Virus record (IMG/VR): IMGVR_UViG_3300018890_000001
Coordinates: 124,001-188,000 of that record
DNA: 64,000 nucleotides
DNA from: a virus
Direction: 5' to 3' (one strand)
The position numbers and the translations under genes are program-made. The notes under the pieces were generated by a model that saw only the letters and a list, made by a program, of their open reading frames with translations, was not told the origin of the DNA and did not search any database. Of this stretch, positions 1 through 7,438 are shown in pieces (positions within the stretch are counted from its first letter, which is position 1; each line of letters begins with the position of its first letter).

Positions 1-1
1 A

Positions 2-151
2 TCACCAGACGATGCGGTTCTTGTTGCGGACGCTGGTTGGAATGATGGTGGTTACTCAGGTTTTGTTGATTGTTCAGGCGATCGCCCACTAATCCAAAAC
101 GCTTCTCGCCCACAAAAAAACCGTACTCTCAGGAAAGCGCGGTTGGACTAG
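2..151 (+). CDS. C-terminal end of an unrecognised protein (cut by window edge)
   Basis: An open frame enters from the left edge and stops at TAG 149-151, giving the last 49 residues of a protein that starts outside the window. The tail is acidic and glycine-rich at first (ADAGWNDGGYSGF) and basic at the end. I do not recognise it. The frame is consistent with a real gene because a strong hairpin terminator lies about 60 bases downstream and no other gene fills the space. It could also be a chance open frame. Confidence 0.4.
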   Translation, partial: SPDDAVLVADAGWNDGGYSGFVDCSGDRPLIQNASRPQKNRTLRKARLD

Positions 152-212
152 ATAGAAACCTGTCTGTAAAAGAATAGCACAGACCGATCACCCGTTAGAA
201 AGTTCCCATAAG

Positions 213-245
213 AAAGCCCTCCTACAACATATAGGAGGGCTTTTT
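213..245. terminator. Intrinsic terminator, probably bidirectional
   Basis: Perfect 9-bp stem (AGCCCTCCT/AGGAGGGCT) followed by a T-run on the + strand. It sits 3 bases past the stop of the minus-strand pentapeptide gene and downstream of the partial gene at the left edge. Confidence 0.85.
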
Positions 246-248
246 GTT

Positions 249-1040
249 TTAACCAAATACCGAGAGTTTACCTGACGCAACGCTGCGTAAGGCGTCTAAT
301 GCGGTTCCAGTATCGCTCTGGAAGTATTTTGCCAGTGTCGGGTATAGCCTGGACGCTAGTGCGGCATCTTCTTCTGGATATGGTTCTTGTGGGAATGCCA
401 GTCCAACGATACAGTGTGACCAGTCCTTCATATTAAACCGGAAGTCACCTGTTTCTATTTCTCGAAGTGAGTTTCGCGCAAATTCAATTTCTTCAGCTTT
501 CGTACCTAGTCCAGTTGCGCCAGTTAGGATTGCGCCTGTCAAATCAGCCTCACTTAGATCGACCAAACTCAAATTAGCATTAGTTAAGTTTGTGCCAACT
601 AGCGTTGCCTTAGTTAGGTCAGCTTCTTTTAGATTAGCGAAGCTCAAGTTAGCGTTAGTTAAATCGACTTGAACCAGATCTGAACATTCAAGATGTGCGC
701 CGGATAAATTAGCATTTATCAAGATGGCGCGATCGAATCGTGCATACGTTATCTTTGCAATTTGCGCATTTGCGTTCGTTAGATTTGCGCCTCGAAAGTC
801 CGCATTATGTAAAGTCGCTGAAGAAAGATCCGCATCGGTTAAATTCGCATCTTCAAAACAAGCTTCCGTCAGCAACGCGCCATTCAAACGACAACCGATC
901 AGATCCGCCTTAGTAAAACTTGCTCGTGACAATTGGGCATAAGATAATCTTGTGCCGATTAAGTTGCATTCACTGAAATCCTGAGCGCCTAGTTTTTCTG
1001 CACTTAGGTCAACTCCAGCGTAATCTGCTTTGTATGTCAT
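249..1040 (-). CDS. Pentapeptide repeat protein, 263 aa
   Basis: Residues about 8-175 are A(D/N)Lxx pentapeptide repeats (ANLTDADLSSATLHNADF type), which fold as a right-handed beta-helix. The C-terminal about 85 residues are not repeats and match the C-terminus of the second pentapeptide protein at 14561-15241 (LYPTLAKYF...ALRSVASGKLSVF versus LYPTLAKFF...ALRKIATGELSVF), so the two are paralogues with a shared non-repeat domain. Some pentapeptide proteins mimic DNA and inhibit gyrase, but many in cyanobacteria have no known role, so no function is assigned. The start is supported by TATAAT-N6-GTAGTT just upstream. It is a single-gene transcription unit. Confidence 0.9.
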   Translation of the reverse strand: MTYKADYAGVDLSAEKLGAQDFSECNLIGTRLSYAQLSRASFTKADLIGCRLNGALLTEACFEDANLTDADLSSATLHNADFRGANLTNANAQIAKITYARFDRAILINANLSGAHLECSDLVQVDLTNANLSFANLKEADLTKATLVGTNLTNANLSLVDLSEADLTGAILTGATGLGTKAEEIEFARNSLREIETGDFRFNMKDWSHCIVGLAFPQEPYPEEDAALASRLYPTLAKYFQSDTGTALDALRSVASGKLSVFG

Positions 1041-1054
1041 AGAGTTGAGATATA

Positions 1055-1072
1055 AACTACTTCTTTATTATA
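1055..1072 (-). promoter_or_regulatory. GTAGT-class promoter for the pentapeptide gene
   Basis: TATAAT, six bases (aaagaa), then GTAGTT, 14 bases before the ATG at 1040. One of 17 exact instances of this spacing in the window. Confidence 0.75.
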
Positions 1073-1133
1073 TTATTTGGTATTGAATATGTAAAGAAAA
1101 TATAACTTTCTTGAGGTACTGTTGATGTTAAAA

Positions 1134-1175
1134 TAAAAAACAAACCAACCGCGTTACGGGCGATCGGTTTGTAAA
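1134..1175. promoter_or_regulatory. Leader hairpin before the antirepressor-like gene
   Basis: Inverted repeat ACAAACC...GGTTTGT with an A-run on its left, so on the minus strand it reads as a hairpin plus T-run. On the + strand it lies between a possible -10 (TTAAAAT near 1128) and the ATG at 1199. It may be a minus-strand terminator or a structured 5' leader. Confidence 0.45.
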
Positions 1176-1198
1176 AGTCACATTAATTGGTTCACCAT

Positions 1199-1993
1199 AT
1201 GACAGACAACATTGTACACATCCCTGAAGAAATTCGCAACGAGTTCAGAATTGACGCTGGCGGTAAAGCCTTTGTCTCTATTCGAGGTGCAGCTCGCTTA
1301 GCCGATGTCAGTCACGTCGCCCTGATCAAGGCATTTGAGGGCGGTAACATGAGTCAAACAAAATTGGCTGAAATGCTTATTGCGTCTGGCTTTGACCCTG
1401 GTAACTTTACTGAAGTAGGTATCCCAGATATTGCTTTGTCAATAATCTTGAAATATTATGCATACAAGGCGAAGCGAACCACTGAACAGGCAGAGCGGTT
1501 TTACGATGCCATGAGTGCGATCGGTATCAGGACTTGGATACACCAGCAATTAGGCTGGCATTCAGCGCTAAGCCTAGCTCCGTTTTGGTATCAGCGACTG
1601 ACCTTATTCTTAAAACAAAACAAGGTTCCAGTGGGATACTTTTCAATCTTCCAAGAAACAATCATGCTAGTCAGTGAGTTAGAAACAGCCGGATACATCA
1701 TACCTGACAATGCAGTACCTGATATTTCAATTGGACTTTGTTGGGCAAAGCATTTACGCAGCGAAGGTGTTGAACCGAATGAAGTAGCTGTTGTGTATCC
1801 ACACAAATATCCAGACCATCGCAACATAGTAAACGCAAATGCGTATCCCGAAGAAATGTTGCCCAAGTTTCGGAAATGGTTCAGGGAAACATACAAGCCA
1901 GTGAAACTTCCAGCTTACTTAGCAGGTAAAGATTCCGCTGCGCTGCCAGCGCTCAGCAAAATGCTCGACATCCCGATCGCCCTTCTGAAATAA
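1199..1993 (+). CDS. Antirepressor-like protein of a cyanobacterial family, 264 aa
   Basis: The ATG at 1199 is preferred over an in-frame TTG at 1187. Residues about 20-60 read as a DNA-binding region (VSIRGAARLADVSHVALIKAF). The central part (KYYAYKAKRTTEQAERFYDAMSAIGIRTWI..LGW) resembles the matching part of the protein at 47675-48439 (KHYAFEG..EYSLEKFADLGMLTWIQGITGW) and phage antirepressor-type proteins. The C-terminal half (VPDISIG...PDHRNI...YPEEMLPKFRKWF) is a form I recall from cyanobacterial proteins of unknown function. It is probably a phage or mobile-element transcription regulator; the family relation is clear but the function is inferred. It ends at a convergent terminator shared with the LRR gene. 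Confidence 0.7.
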   Translation: MTDNIVHIPEEIRNEFRIDAGGKAFVSIRGAARLADVSHVALIKAFEGGNMSQTKLAEMLIASGFDPGNFTEVGIPDIALSIILKYYAYKAKRTTEQAERFYDAMSAIGIRTWIHQQLGWHSALSLAPFWYQRLTLFLKQNKVPVGYFSIFQETIMLVSELETAGYIIPDNAVPDISIGLCWAKHLRSEGVEPNEVAVVYPHKYPDHRNIVNANAYPEEMLPKFRKWFRETYKPVKLPAYLAGKDSAALPALSKMLDIPIALLK

Positions 1994-2000
1994 AACAAAC

Positions 2001-2039
2001 AAAAAGCTCGCAAGTAATTAATATTACTTGCGAGCTTTT
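2001..2039. terminator. Convergent intrinsic terminator
   Basis: AAAAAGCTCGCAAGTAAT / ATTACTTGCGAGCTTTT hairpin between the stop codons at 1993 (+) and 2047 (-), with a T-run in both directions. Confidence 0.9.
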
Positions 2040-2046
2040 CACTAGA

Positions 2047-2613
2047 TTAATCTAGGTTTTGAGGGTTTACGTTAATACGACAATTAGGTAATTTGTCGCG
2101 CAGCCAGACAATATTGTCGTCGCTAATTGGATTGTTACTAATGTCGAGCCAAGTCAGATTAGTCAAAGCAGCTAAAGGCTTAACCTCACTAATTTGATTA
2201 TTTTTGAGATCGAGTGTTTTTAGCCCATTCAATGACGTTAGTGGTTGAATATCGCAAATTTGATTGTTATTGAGGTATATATCTCTCGGTGAGGTCAAAG
2301 ATGCCAATGGTTCAACGTTTTTGATTTGATTGCCACTAAGATAGATCCACATCAGTCTAGTCAAAGATGCTAGCGGTTTGATGTCACTAATTTGGTTGTC
2401 GCCAAGATAAAGTGTCATCAGTTCAATTAAAGACGCGAGCGGTTTAATGTCGCAGATTTGATTTGCTGTGAGATCAAGGCAGTTCAAGCCAATTAAATAG
2501 GCTAGTGGCTCGACATCGCTGATCTGACTGTCCCGGAGGTAAAGTCTTGCAGGATGGTTTTTTCTTTGCGATCGATTCTGGTTCAAAACATTTTGGGTGT
2601 GTTGAATTGTCAT
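2047..2613 (-). CDS. Leucine-rich repeat protein (internalin-type repeats), 188 aa
   Basis: From about residue 20 onward the protein consists of six to seven 22-residue repeats with the pattern NQISDIKPLASLxxLxxLxL, the spacing of internalin-like bacterial LRRs, ending with a capping segment (NPISDDNIVWLRDKLPNC). There is no signal peptide, membrane anchor or sorting motif, so the protein is probably cytoplasmic and protein-binding. The N-terminus is short and basic. Its own GTAGTC-type promoter and terminators on both sides make it a single-gene unit. The binding partner cannot be predicted. LRR proteins in phages are uncommon. Confidence 0.85.
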   Translation of the reverse strand: MTIQHTQNVLNQNRSQRKNHPARLYLRDSQISDVEPLAYLIGLNCLDLTANQICDIKPLASLIELMTLYLGDNQISDIKPLASLTRLMWIYLSGNQIKNVEPLASLTSPRDIYLNNNQICDIQPLTSLNGLKTLDLKNNQISEVKPLAALTNLTWLDISNNPISDDNIVWLRDKLPNCRINVNPQNLD

Positions 2614-2633
2614 TGTTTTGCGATCTCTTGATT

Positions 2634-2651
2634 GACTACATTATTATTTTA
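2634..2651 (-). promoter_or_regulatory. GTAGT-class promoter for the LRR gene
   Basis: TAAAAT-N6-GTAGTC; a TTGACT hexamer lies 17 bases upstream of the -10, so this copy also has a good -35. Confidence 0.8.
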
Positions 2652-2687
2652 TCTGTTTACGCTTTATTAGTCAACGTGATTACATAT

Positions 2688-2729
2688 AAAAAGCCTCGCA
2701 AGATTAATTGATCTTGCGAGGCTTTTTTA
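2688..2729. terminator. Intrinsic terminator
   Basis: AAAAAGCCTCGCAAGAT / ATCTTGCGAGGCTTTTTT hairpin; the run of T on the minus strand ends the 2756-3001 gene. Confidence 0.85.
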
Positions 2730-2755
2730 TTCATAAAACAAAGACGGAAATATCG

Positions 2756-3001
2756 TTAGTTAAGGTCAGGAGTTTCTATCTTTCCTGCGTAATCGCCTGC
2801 ACGATCGAAGAGGCTTCCATCTTTGTGCATTGTTACTTCTTTACCGTAATCTCTGAGATTCCGAGCAAGGCATTCTTCGCTTGCTCTGTCGTAATAATTC
2901 GTTCCTTTTCCTTGTACTTTTCCTATTTTTTTGCTTTTTTTCGTTGCGGTGTTTAGGATATACCAAAAATTTGATGAAGTGTTTAGATTTACGATCCACA
3001 T
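2756..3001 (-). CDS. Small unrecognised protein, 81 aa
   Basis: Basic in its first half (TATKKSKKIGKVQGKG) and ending in a polar stretch (NLRDYGKEVTMHKDGSLFDRAGDYAGKI). No known motif. It is accepted as a gene because it lies alone between two terminators and has TATAAT about 35 bases upstream, with AAGG before the ATG. An overlapping longer frame at 2841-3143 lacks these signals. Confidence 0.6.
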   Translation of the reverse strand: MWIVNLNTSSNFWYILNTATKKSKKIGKVQGKGTNYYDRASEECLARNLRDYGKEVTMHKDGSLFDRAGDYAGKIETPDLN

Positions 3002-3130
3002 AATCTTTAGCCTTGTTTTTGAATTGTGCTTGTGTTTTATTATAATAAATTATAGTTTTTAAAGCAATTAAAATACTTCGCAAATTAATTAAATGATTTT
3101 CTGACTGATAAGTGATCGGATTTCGATAGT

Positions 3131-3171
3131 AAAAAGCCCGCAAGTGATTAATACTACTTGCGGGCTTTTAT
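3131..3171. terminator. Intrinsic terminator
   Basis: AAAAAGCCCGCAAGT / ACTTGCGGGCTTTT hairpin directly after the 3186-3389 gene on the minus strand. Confidence 0.85.
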
Positions 3172-3185
3172 TACTAATTTTCGTG

Positions 3186-3389
3186 TTAACTGTGCATTGC
3201 AATGTGCAAAGAAGATACGTCAGCATCGTAACTTGGAGAGGTGCTACTTAAAGTCAAGGGCGCTGACCTGTGTTTAAGGTAAACATAGGTGCTCCTCCAG
3301 CTTGTTACATTGTCTGTTTTTTGAACATTCCACTCAATGTATTGCACTTGAGTTAAATCAATTGTACAAGTCGATAATGCTAATTTCAT
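3186..3389 (-). CDS. Small unrecognised protein, 67 aa
   Basis: Begins MKLALSTCTIDLTQVQYIEWN and is threonine/serine rich. No motif is recognised. Support comes from position: it is followed by a strong terminator and preceded by an AT-rich stretch with a possible -10 (TATAAG). It could be a chance frame. Confidence 0.5.
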   Translation of the reverse strand: MKLALSTCTIDLTQVQYIEWNVQKTDNVTSWRSTYVYLKHRSAPLTLSSTSPSYDADVSSLHIAMHS

Positions 3390-3584
3390 TTTACAACACA
3401 GTAAAGATCATATGCTTATATTAAAGGAAAATTAGCTTCTCGTCAAGTTATCACCGATCGCCCGCAATAGATAATCTAATCAGGAAGTATTGAAATCTTA
3501 CATCAGCATTCGTGATTAATTGAGTGATGATGTAACTGGAGTTATATAATTGATCTAATCAATCGTAAGTAGTGGATCGATCTA
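3390..3584. promoter_or_regulatory. Divergent upstream region of the helicase gene
   Basis: 195 bases without a gene. Near the helicase start there is an ATTGAT-CTA-ATCAAT inverted repeat (about 3549-3563) followed by GTAAGTAGTGG, a weak form of the GTAGT signal, and the ATG at 3585. The dyad could be an operator. Confidence 0.45.
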
Positions 3585-5375
3585 ATGTACAAATTAAGAG
3601 ATTACCAACAGGAATTAGAGGATGAGATTTTTAAACTGTGGGCGATCGGTACTCGCTGTATCATGGTTCAATTGCCGACAGGTGGGGGCAAAACTAAGAC
3701 GTTCGGTAGTATTACACACAAACAATTAGACATTGGTTGGCGTGTTTTAGTAATTGCCCACAGAGAGGAATTGATATTCCAAGCCAAGAAAGAAATTGAA
3801 GAAGCGTCTGGTCATTCGGCAGGAATTATTAAAAGTGGGCACACACCTAGTCCGCTATTCGCGCTACAAGTGGCCTCGATTCAGACCTTGACCAAATACA
3901 AAACCATGCCGCCATTCGATCTGATAATTATCGACGAGGCACACCACGCCTGTAGTCGCAGTTACACGCGAGTGATGGAGCAGTACCCAAATGCAAAAAT
4001 CCTGGGCTTTACAGCAACACCGTGTCGCAACGACGGTCAGGGTTTTAAGTATTTGTTCGAGAAATTGATCTGCGGACCAACGACACGAGAGTTAATTGAG
4101 CGCGGACATCTATGCCCGTATACGCTGTTTGAAGCAGGAAAAACGGTCGATACAAGCAAGGTTAAGAAAAACGGTGAGGGTGACTTTAATACCAAGCAGT
4201 TAAGTGAAACCGTTGCAAATCAAATCGAACCCGACGACGTAGTTCGCGAATGGCTGGATAAGGCGAAGGATAAGCAAACAGTAGTGTTTGCGGTAGATGT
4301 TGAAAGAAGCAAGGAATACGCTGAAGCATTTTGCAGGGCGGGGATTCCTGCGGAACACTTAGATGGAGAAACAGAAAAAGACGATCGCCGAGAAATCTTA
4401 AAACGCTTTGCACTAGGTGAAACACTCATCCTTTGCAACTGTGGGATTATTTCGGAAGGTGTCGATATTCCTGGTATTGTCGCAGCCCTGATTGTACGTC
4501 CGACAGGAAGCTTGAGCCTATGGCGACAAATGGCGGGTCGCGTATTACGAAATGCCAAAGGTAAAACGACTGCGATTATTGTCGATTTCTCACAAGCGCG
4601 CGCCAGGAAAAGATTGGGTCTTCCCGATGACGACGTACCTTGGTCGTTAGAGCCGCAGAGCTTAGACGAACTTGGGAAAGCCTTTTTTGCGGTCACCTGT
4701 AAATGCAATCACGTCTTCAGACCGCTGCCGCACGAGATACCTAAATTGGTTTGCAAATGCCCAAACTGTTTGAAAGAAAATACCTTCAAAATGGGTAATG
4801 GTGACAGTGAAAAAGAGATGGAACCGAAAGAGGTTTTGGTTGCCGGTAGCGACAAAGATAAGGCGATCGACCTCACCGTCAATCCAGAACATCAAAAAAT
4901 TATCGACGAACTTTTTGAAGTCGCCGATCGCCAGGGGCATCCAAAACCAAAAGACTATGCGTACCACAAGCTCATGGAAAAAGCTAGAGCTGAAGACTGG
5001 CTGACTGAAATTTCGATGGGTACGTGGCGTTACCTGGCTAAGCAATTGGGGCACACTACGAAATGGGCAACCAAAAAATACGAAGAAATTGAAGAAGAAA
5101 ATCGGGAATTGACGCCAATTGAACTCGATCGCCTGTGGAAGAAAGCTTTGGAAGAAGTCAGACCTTACGGAACGCAAGCATTGCTCAAGCAGCACAGTCG
5201 TCTTGTACACTATCAAAAAAGCAGAGCGTGTGTAGAGATTACGTCAATGCCGTTGCTGAAAATGGTAAGTCAGAAAAAGGAAAACGTTAAACGCGCACTG
5301 CACGGTGTTGGTAGTTTCGCAGCAGTGGTGGAGCTGAAAGTTAAAGAAAGAACCGAGCAGGCGATCGAACCATGA
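3585..5375 (+). CDS. SF2 DEAH-box DNA helicase with C-terminal zinc ribbon, 596 aa
   Basis: Complete superfamily 2 helicase. Motif I is LPTGGGKTK (G33-T37), motif II DEAH (D117-H120), motif III TAT (T143-T145) within GFTATP, and motif VI QMAGRVLR (315-322). The order and the EGVDIPG motif V resemble type III restriction/UvsW/RadD-like helicases. After the two RecA folds there is a zinc-ribbon-like segment with C372, C374, C390, C392 and C395, then a charged C-terminal region of about 190 residues. The likely role is branch migration, replication restart or origin melting for the phage. Its stop overlaps the ATG of the next small frame (ATGA). It is the first replication gene of the left half, ahead of the polymerase at 8.5 kb. 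Confidence 0.92.
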   Translation: MYKLRDYQQELEDEIFKLWAIGTRCIMVQLPTGGGKTKTFGSITHKQLDIGWRVLVIAHREELIFQAKKEIEEASGHSAGIIKSGHTPSPLFALQVASIQTLTKYKTMPPFDLIIIDEAHHACSRSYTRVMEQYPNAKILGFTATPCRNDGQGFKYLFEKLICGPTTRELIERGHLCPYTLFEAGKTVDTSKVKKNGEGDFNTKQLSETVANQIEPDDVVREWLDKAKDKQTVVFAVDVERSKEYAEAFCRAGIPAEHLDGETEKDDRREILKRFALGETLILCNCGIISEGVDIPGIVAALIVRPTGSLSLWRQMAGRVLRNAKGKTTAIIVDFSQARARKRLGLPDDDVPWSLEPQSLDELGKAFFAVTCKCNHVFRPLPHEIPKLVCKCPNCLKENTFKMGNGDSEKEMEPKEVLVAGSDKDKAIDLTVNPEHQKIIDELFEVADRQGHPKPKDYAYHKLMEKARAEDWLTEISMGTWRYLAKQLGHTTKWATKKYEEIEEENRELTPIELDRLWKKALEEVRPYGTQALLKQHSRLVHYQKSRACVEITSMPLLKMVSQKKENVKRALHGVGSFAAVVELKVKERTEQAIEP

Positions 5376-5488
5376 AAAACGTATTAGCTTATCGAGAGCG
5401 GAAGGTTGGCACCAGACAGGTTAAAGTCGTTGAATTTTTTAGGGGCGATCGAATCCCACCCACACGTTGTAGCGACTGTACTTATTAG
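5372..5488 (+). CDS. 38-aa frame overlapping the helicase stop (ATGA)
   Basis: ATG at 5372 overlaps the helicase TGA by four bases, a typical translational coupling arrangement. The product, starting MKNVLAYRERKVG, is basic with a CSDC pair near the end. No family is recognised. The coupling and the CxxC are the only support. Confidence 0.45.
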   Translation: MKNVLAYRERKVGTRQVKVVEFFRGDRIPPTRCSDCTY

Positions 5489-5554
5489 ACTAAATTTCTT
5501 AGGGATAGAGCCAACCAACTTGTCTGTGTGGTAAATATACCGCGTCCCGATCAC

Positions 5555-5594
5555 AAAAGGACGCAGATCTATATATTAGATGTGCGTCCTTTCT
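5555..5594 (+). terminator. Intrinsic terminator after the helicase unit
   Basis: AAAGGACGCA / TGCGTCCTTT stem with a T-run; it also faces the convergent gene ending at 5639. Confidence 0.85.
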
Positions 5595-5638
5595 TATTGT
5601 ACGGTTTAGACTATTGCGCTTTGGTTAACAAAACTTAC

Positions 5639-5929
5639 TTAGTACCAATCAGCGCCGCTAAATTGATTTAGTCGAGATTGGGTCGGAATATAAAATGTAG
5701 ACCACTCCAGATCAAGGGAACCACTCTCTATCGAAGAAAAAGAAGGATGGGCGATCATAATGTTGATAAAATGATCGTCCTGATCAGTAAGCTGAATGTG
5801 ACAACCTGCCTTGAGCAACCCCCAGCAAATTGCAAGTTGTTGCTGTGCTTCCGGTGTATCACGGTTCTTCCATTTTGCAAATGATACAATGCTGTGCTCA
5901 CACAGTTCAATCAATTGTTGATGAATCAT
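5639..5929 (-). CDS. Unrecognised protein, 96 aa
   Basis: Acidic to neutral small protein with an N-terminal helix-rich part (QQLIELCEHSIVSFAKWKN) and a C-terminal part rich in aromatic residues. No known motif. A precise GTAGTC-type promoter and a terminator downstream make a real gene likely. The segment LLKAGCHIQLTDQDDHFINIMIAHP suggests a small alpha/beta domain. Confidence 0.7.
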   Translation of the reverse strand: MIHQQLIELCEHSIVSFAKWKNRDTPEAQQQLAICWGLLKAGCHIQLTDQDDHFINIMIAHPSFSSIESGSLDLEWSTFYIPTQSRLNQFSGADWY

Positions 5930-5945
5930 TTTATATAAAAAGAAA

Positions 5946-5963
5946 GACTACACTTACAGTATA
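5946..5963 (-). promoter_or_regulatory. GTAGT-class promoter
   Basis: TATACT-N6-GTAGTC upstream of the ATG at 5929. Confidence 0.75.
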
Positions 5964-6028
5964 GCTTACCGTAAACCTATTGAAAAGAAAATTGAACGTG
6001 CAACTTATGTTGATAACACGCTAAGAAA

Positions 6029-6322
6029 TCATAAAAGATTTTGCAAAAAATTTGCCATCTGTTTGTACTTAAAGTCTTGCATAACCTCTGTTATTTTTTC
6101 GGACAAGTCATACAAAACATTATCATCCTGGGGGGCGTCTCCATTTAAGTTGAATATTTCATTTTCGTATTCAATCAATGCTGCCAACTTTGAATCTAGT
6201 ATAACAATTTCAGAACAATCCAGATCAAATTGATTATGAGTCCCGTTTTTTATGATTTGTTTAGTCTGATTAGCAGGGTCTAACGGAAGATACACAAACT
6301 TACCTTTAAATTCATTGTCCAC
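6029..6322 (-). CDS. Unrecognised protein, 97 aa
   Basis: Starts at GTG (6322), preceded by GAGGA at good spacing and by TAAAAT further upstream. Acidic; the second half looks like a helical pair (ALIEYENEIFNL...YDLSEKITEVMQDFKYKQMANFL). No family is recognised. It lies alone between 5.9 kb and the gene-free stretch from 6.3 kb. Confidence 0.65.
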   Translation of the reverse strand: MDNEFKGKFVYLPLDPANQTKQIIKNGTHNQFDLDCSEIVILDSKLAALIEYENEIFNLNGDAPQDDNVLYDLSEKITEVMQDFKYKQMANFLQNLL

Positions 6323-6392
6323 GATAACATCCTCAACTAATTACTTAACTATAGATTTTATCTTAAAATACGATACGATCGCCCACCACCTA

Positions 6393-6428
6393 ATACTCCA
6401 GTCCGTTCCAATACTCCAGTCCGCTCCA
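6393..6428. repeat. Tandem 18-bp direct repeat, two copies
   Basis: ATACTCCAGTCCGTTCCA is followed at once by ATACTCCAGTCCGCTCCA, one mismatch. It sits 14 bases left of the 18-bp inverted-repeat element. Confidence 0.85.
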
Positions 6429-6441
6429 CACCCAAAAACAA

Positions 6442-6564
6442 CCGTCGTCACTAAATCGCTCGGTATATTAAAGACGTTTTTTGTCTTTCAAAAAAGATTT
6501 AAAATAAAAATTTTAACAAAGAAAAGAAAGGCTTTTTAGATTTAAGGCGATTTAGTGACGACGG
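6442..6564. repeat. 123-bp element with perfect 18-bp terminal inverted repeats
   Basis: CCGTCGTCACTAAATCGC at 6442-6459 recurs in exact inverse at 6547-6564. The 87-bp interior is AT-rich and has two small hairpins (AAAGAC/GTCTTT and AAAAG/CTTTT). No flanking target duplication is visible. It could be a MITE-like relic, a structured RNA or part of an origin. Confidence 0.7.
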
Positions 6565-6881
6565 GCGATCATCGCCTTCTTTGTTTCTAGGTAAGAAAAA
6601 ATCGCACTCGTAGCGTGGTGCGATTGGTTGGCTTGACGCAAGGTTTTATTCTAGCAAATTTTATTGCGGGCGATCGCCCGTTGCTCCGAAAAATCTCAAA
6701 AAATAGCTGCACTCTACTAAAGTACAGCTCGGTCTAATTCTAACACCTGTTGTTTGATAGTTATTTTACCAAAATTTAAGCAAGAAAAAGCGCACTTGTA
6801 GTGATGTGCGCTTGTTGGCATTTCATGGTGTACCCCAATTGTACTGAATTTTTGGAGTGATGGGCTTATTCCCGTGTACTA

Positions 6882-7091
6882 TCAGTCGTCATCGGTAGTG
6901 TGCGTGGAATTATCTTGATGTGGTGCTGTGCGAACTTCCGACAGGAAATCGAAGTGTACCCGTGAGATATGTTTTAACGCTTCGGTCTGTATTGGCGGTA
7001 TTGTGTCTGGGACTGGTAATTCTGTCATTCGTACTAGCAACGGATTTCCATCAGGATCAAACATCGGTGAGTATAGATTGCGTGGATTCAT
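6882..7091 (-). CDS. Unrecognised small acidic protein, 69 aa
   Basis: Proline-rich start (MNPRNLYSPMFDPDGNPLLV) and an acidic tail ending TTDDD. It has the clearest Shine-Dalgarno of the region (AAGGAG, 7 bases before ATG). A hairpin plus T-run lies in its leader between a possible -10 (GATACAAT near 7187) and the ribosome site, which looks like an attenuator. No family is recognised. Confidence 0.65.
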   Translation of the reverse strand: MNPRNLYSPMFDPDGNPLLVRMTELPVPDTIPPIQTEALKHISRVHFDFLSEVRTAPHQDNSTHTTDDD

Positions 7092-7117
7092 ATGAACTCC
7101 TTTTTCTGTAGTAGGTT

Positions 7118-7152
7118 TTTAAAAAAATCGCGCCCGGTCAACTAGGCGCAAT
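7118..7152 (-). promoter_or_regulatory. Leader hairpin with T-run (possible attenuator)
   Basis: Read on the minus strand, a GCGCC...GGGCGC hairpin followed by a run of seven T lies between the promoter region and the AAGGAG site of the 6882-7091 gene. Confidence 0.5.
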
Positions 7153-7227
7153 TGGATTGATTAGCTTGTTCCGATCTGATTGTATCAGAAATGAGTTAAG
7201 GGTGTCCCTCGCAACGCTCAAGTTTCA

Positions 7228-7277
7228 CAAAAAGACCGCCCACACATTTATATAGATGTGTGGGCGGTCTTTTTGTG
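7228..7277. terminator. Strong terminator isolated between divergent genes
   Basis: Perfect 18-bp stem (AAAAAGACCGCCCACACAT and its inverse). It is not downstream of any recognised gene, so either it insulates two promoters or it ends an unannotated short RNA. Confidence 0.85.
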
Positions 7278-7438
7278 TCCGATCACCCGTCCTCTGCATT
7301 CCGAAAACAATTCACCACTTTTGGCAACGTCGCGCTAGAATAAGTCCATCCCAGGTTCTTATGTGGATCTACGACAAAAAAAATTAGCCGAACCTGTTTC
7401 AGAGGTGCGGCTAAGTCGGAGTAAGTATTTTTATTAAC

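Larger units (their letters stand above)
6323..6881. other. Gene-free 559-bp stretch with repeats and hairpins
   Basis: No convincing gene. It holds the tandem repeat, the 18-bp inverted-repeat element and three minus-strand hairpin plus T-run units (about 6591-6627, 6697-6726, 6780-6813). Two or three of these have a -10-like hexamer (TAGAAT, TAGAAT, TACAAT) a short distance upstream on the minus strand, so short non-coding transcripts are possible. Confidence 0.55.
7092..7438. other. Gene-free 347-bp divergent region
   Basis: Between divergent genes. It contains the leader hairpin of the minus-strand gene, an isolated strong bidirectional terminator at 7228-7277, TAGAAT near 7336 and a leader hairpin (GCCGAACCT...AGGTGCGGC with an A-run on its left) just before the ATG at 7439. 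Confidence 0.5.

Noticed and set aside
500-950. Short tandem DNA repeats
   Set aside because: They encode pentapeptide repeats (15-bp period).
2100-2560. Regular DNA repeats that might look like a CRISPR array or satellite
   Set aside because: The 66-bp period is the codon-level image of the 22-residue LRR, inside one open frame.
2841-3143. 100-codon minus-strand frame
   Set aside because: Overlaps the better supported 2756-3001 gene, includes its promoter and crosses a terminator arm.
4220-5216. Long minus-strand frames opposite the helicase
   Set aside because: They lie wholly inside a well-supported gene with clear motifs and have no promoter, ribosome site or protein-like pattern.
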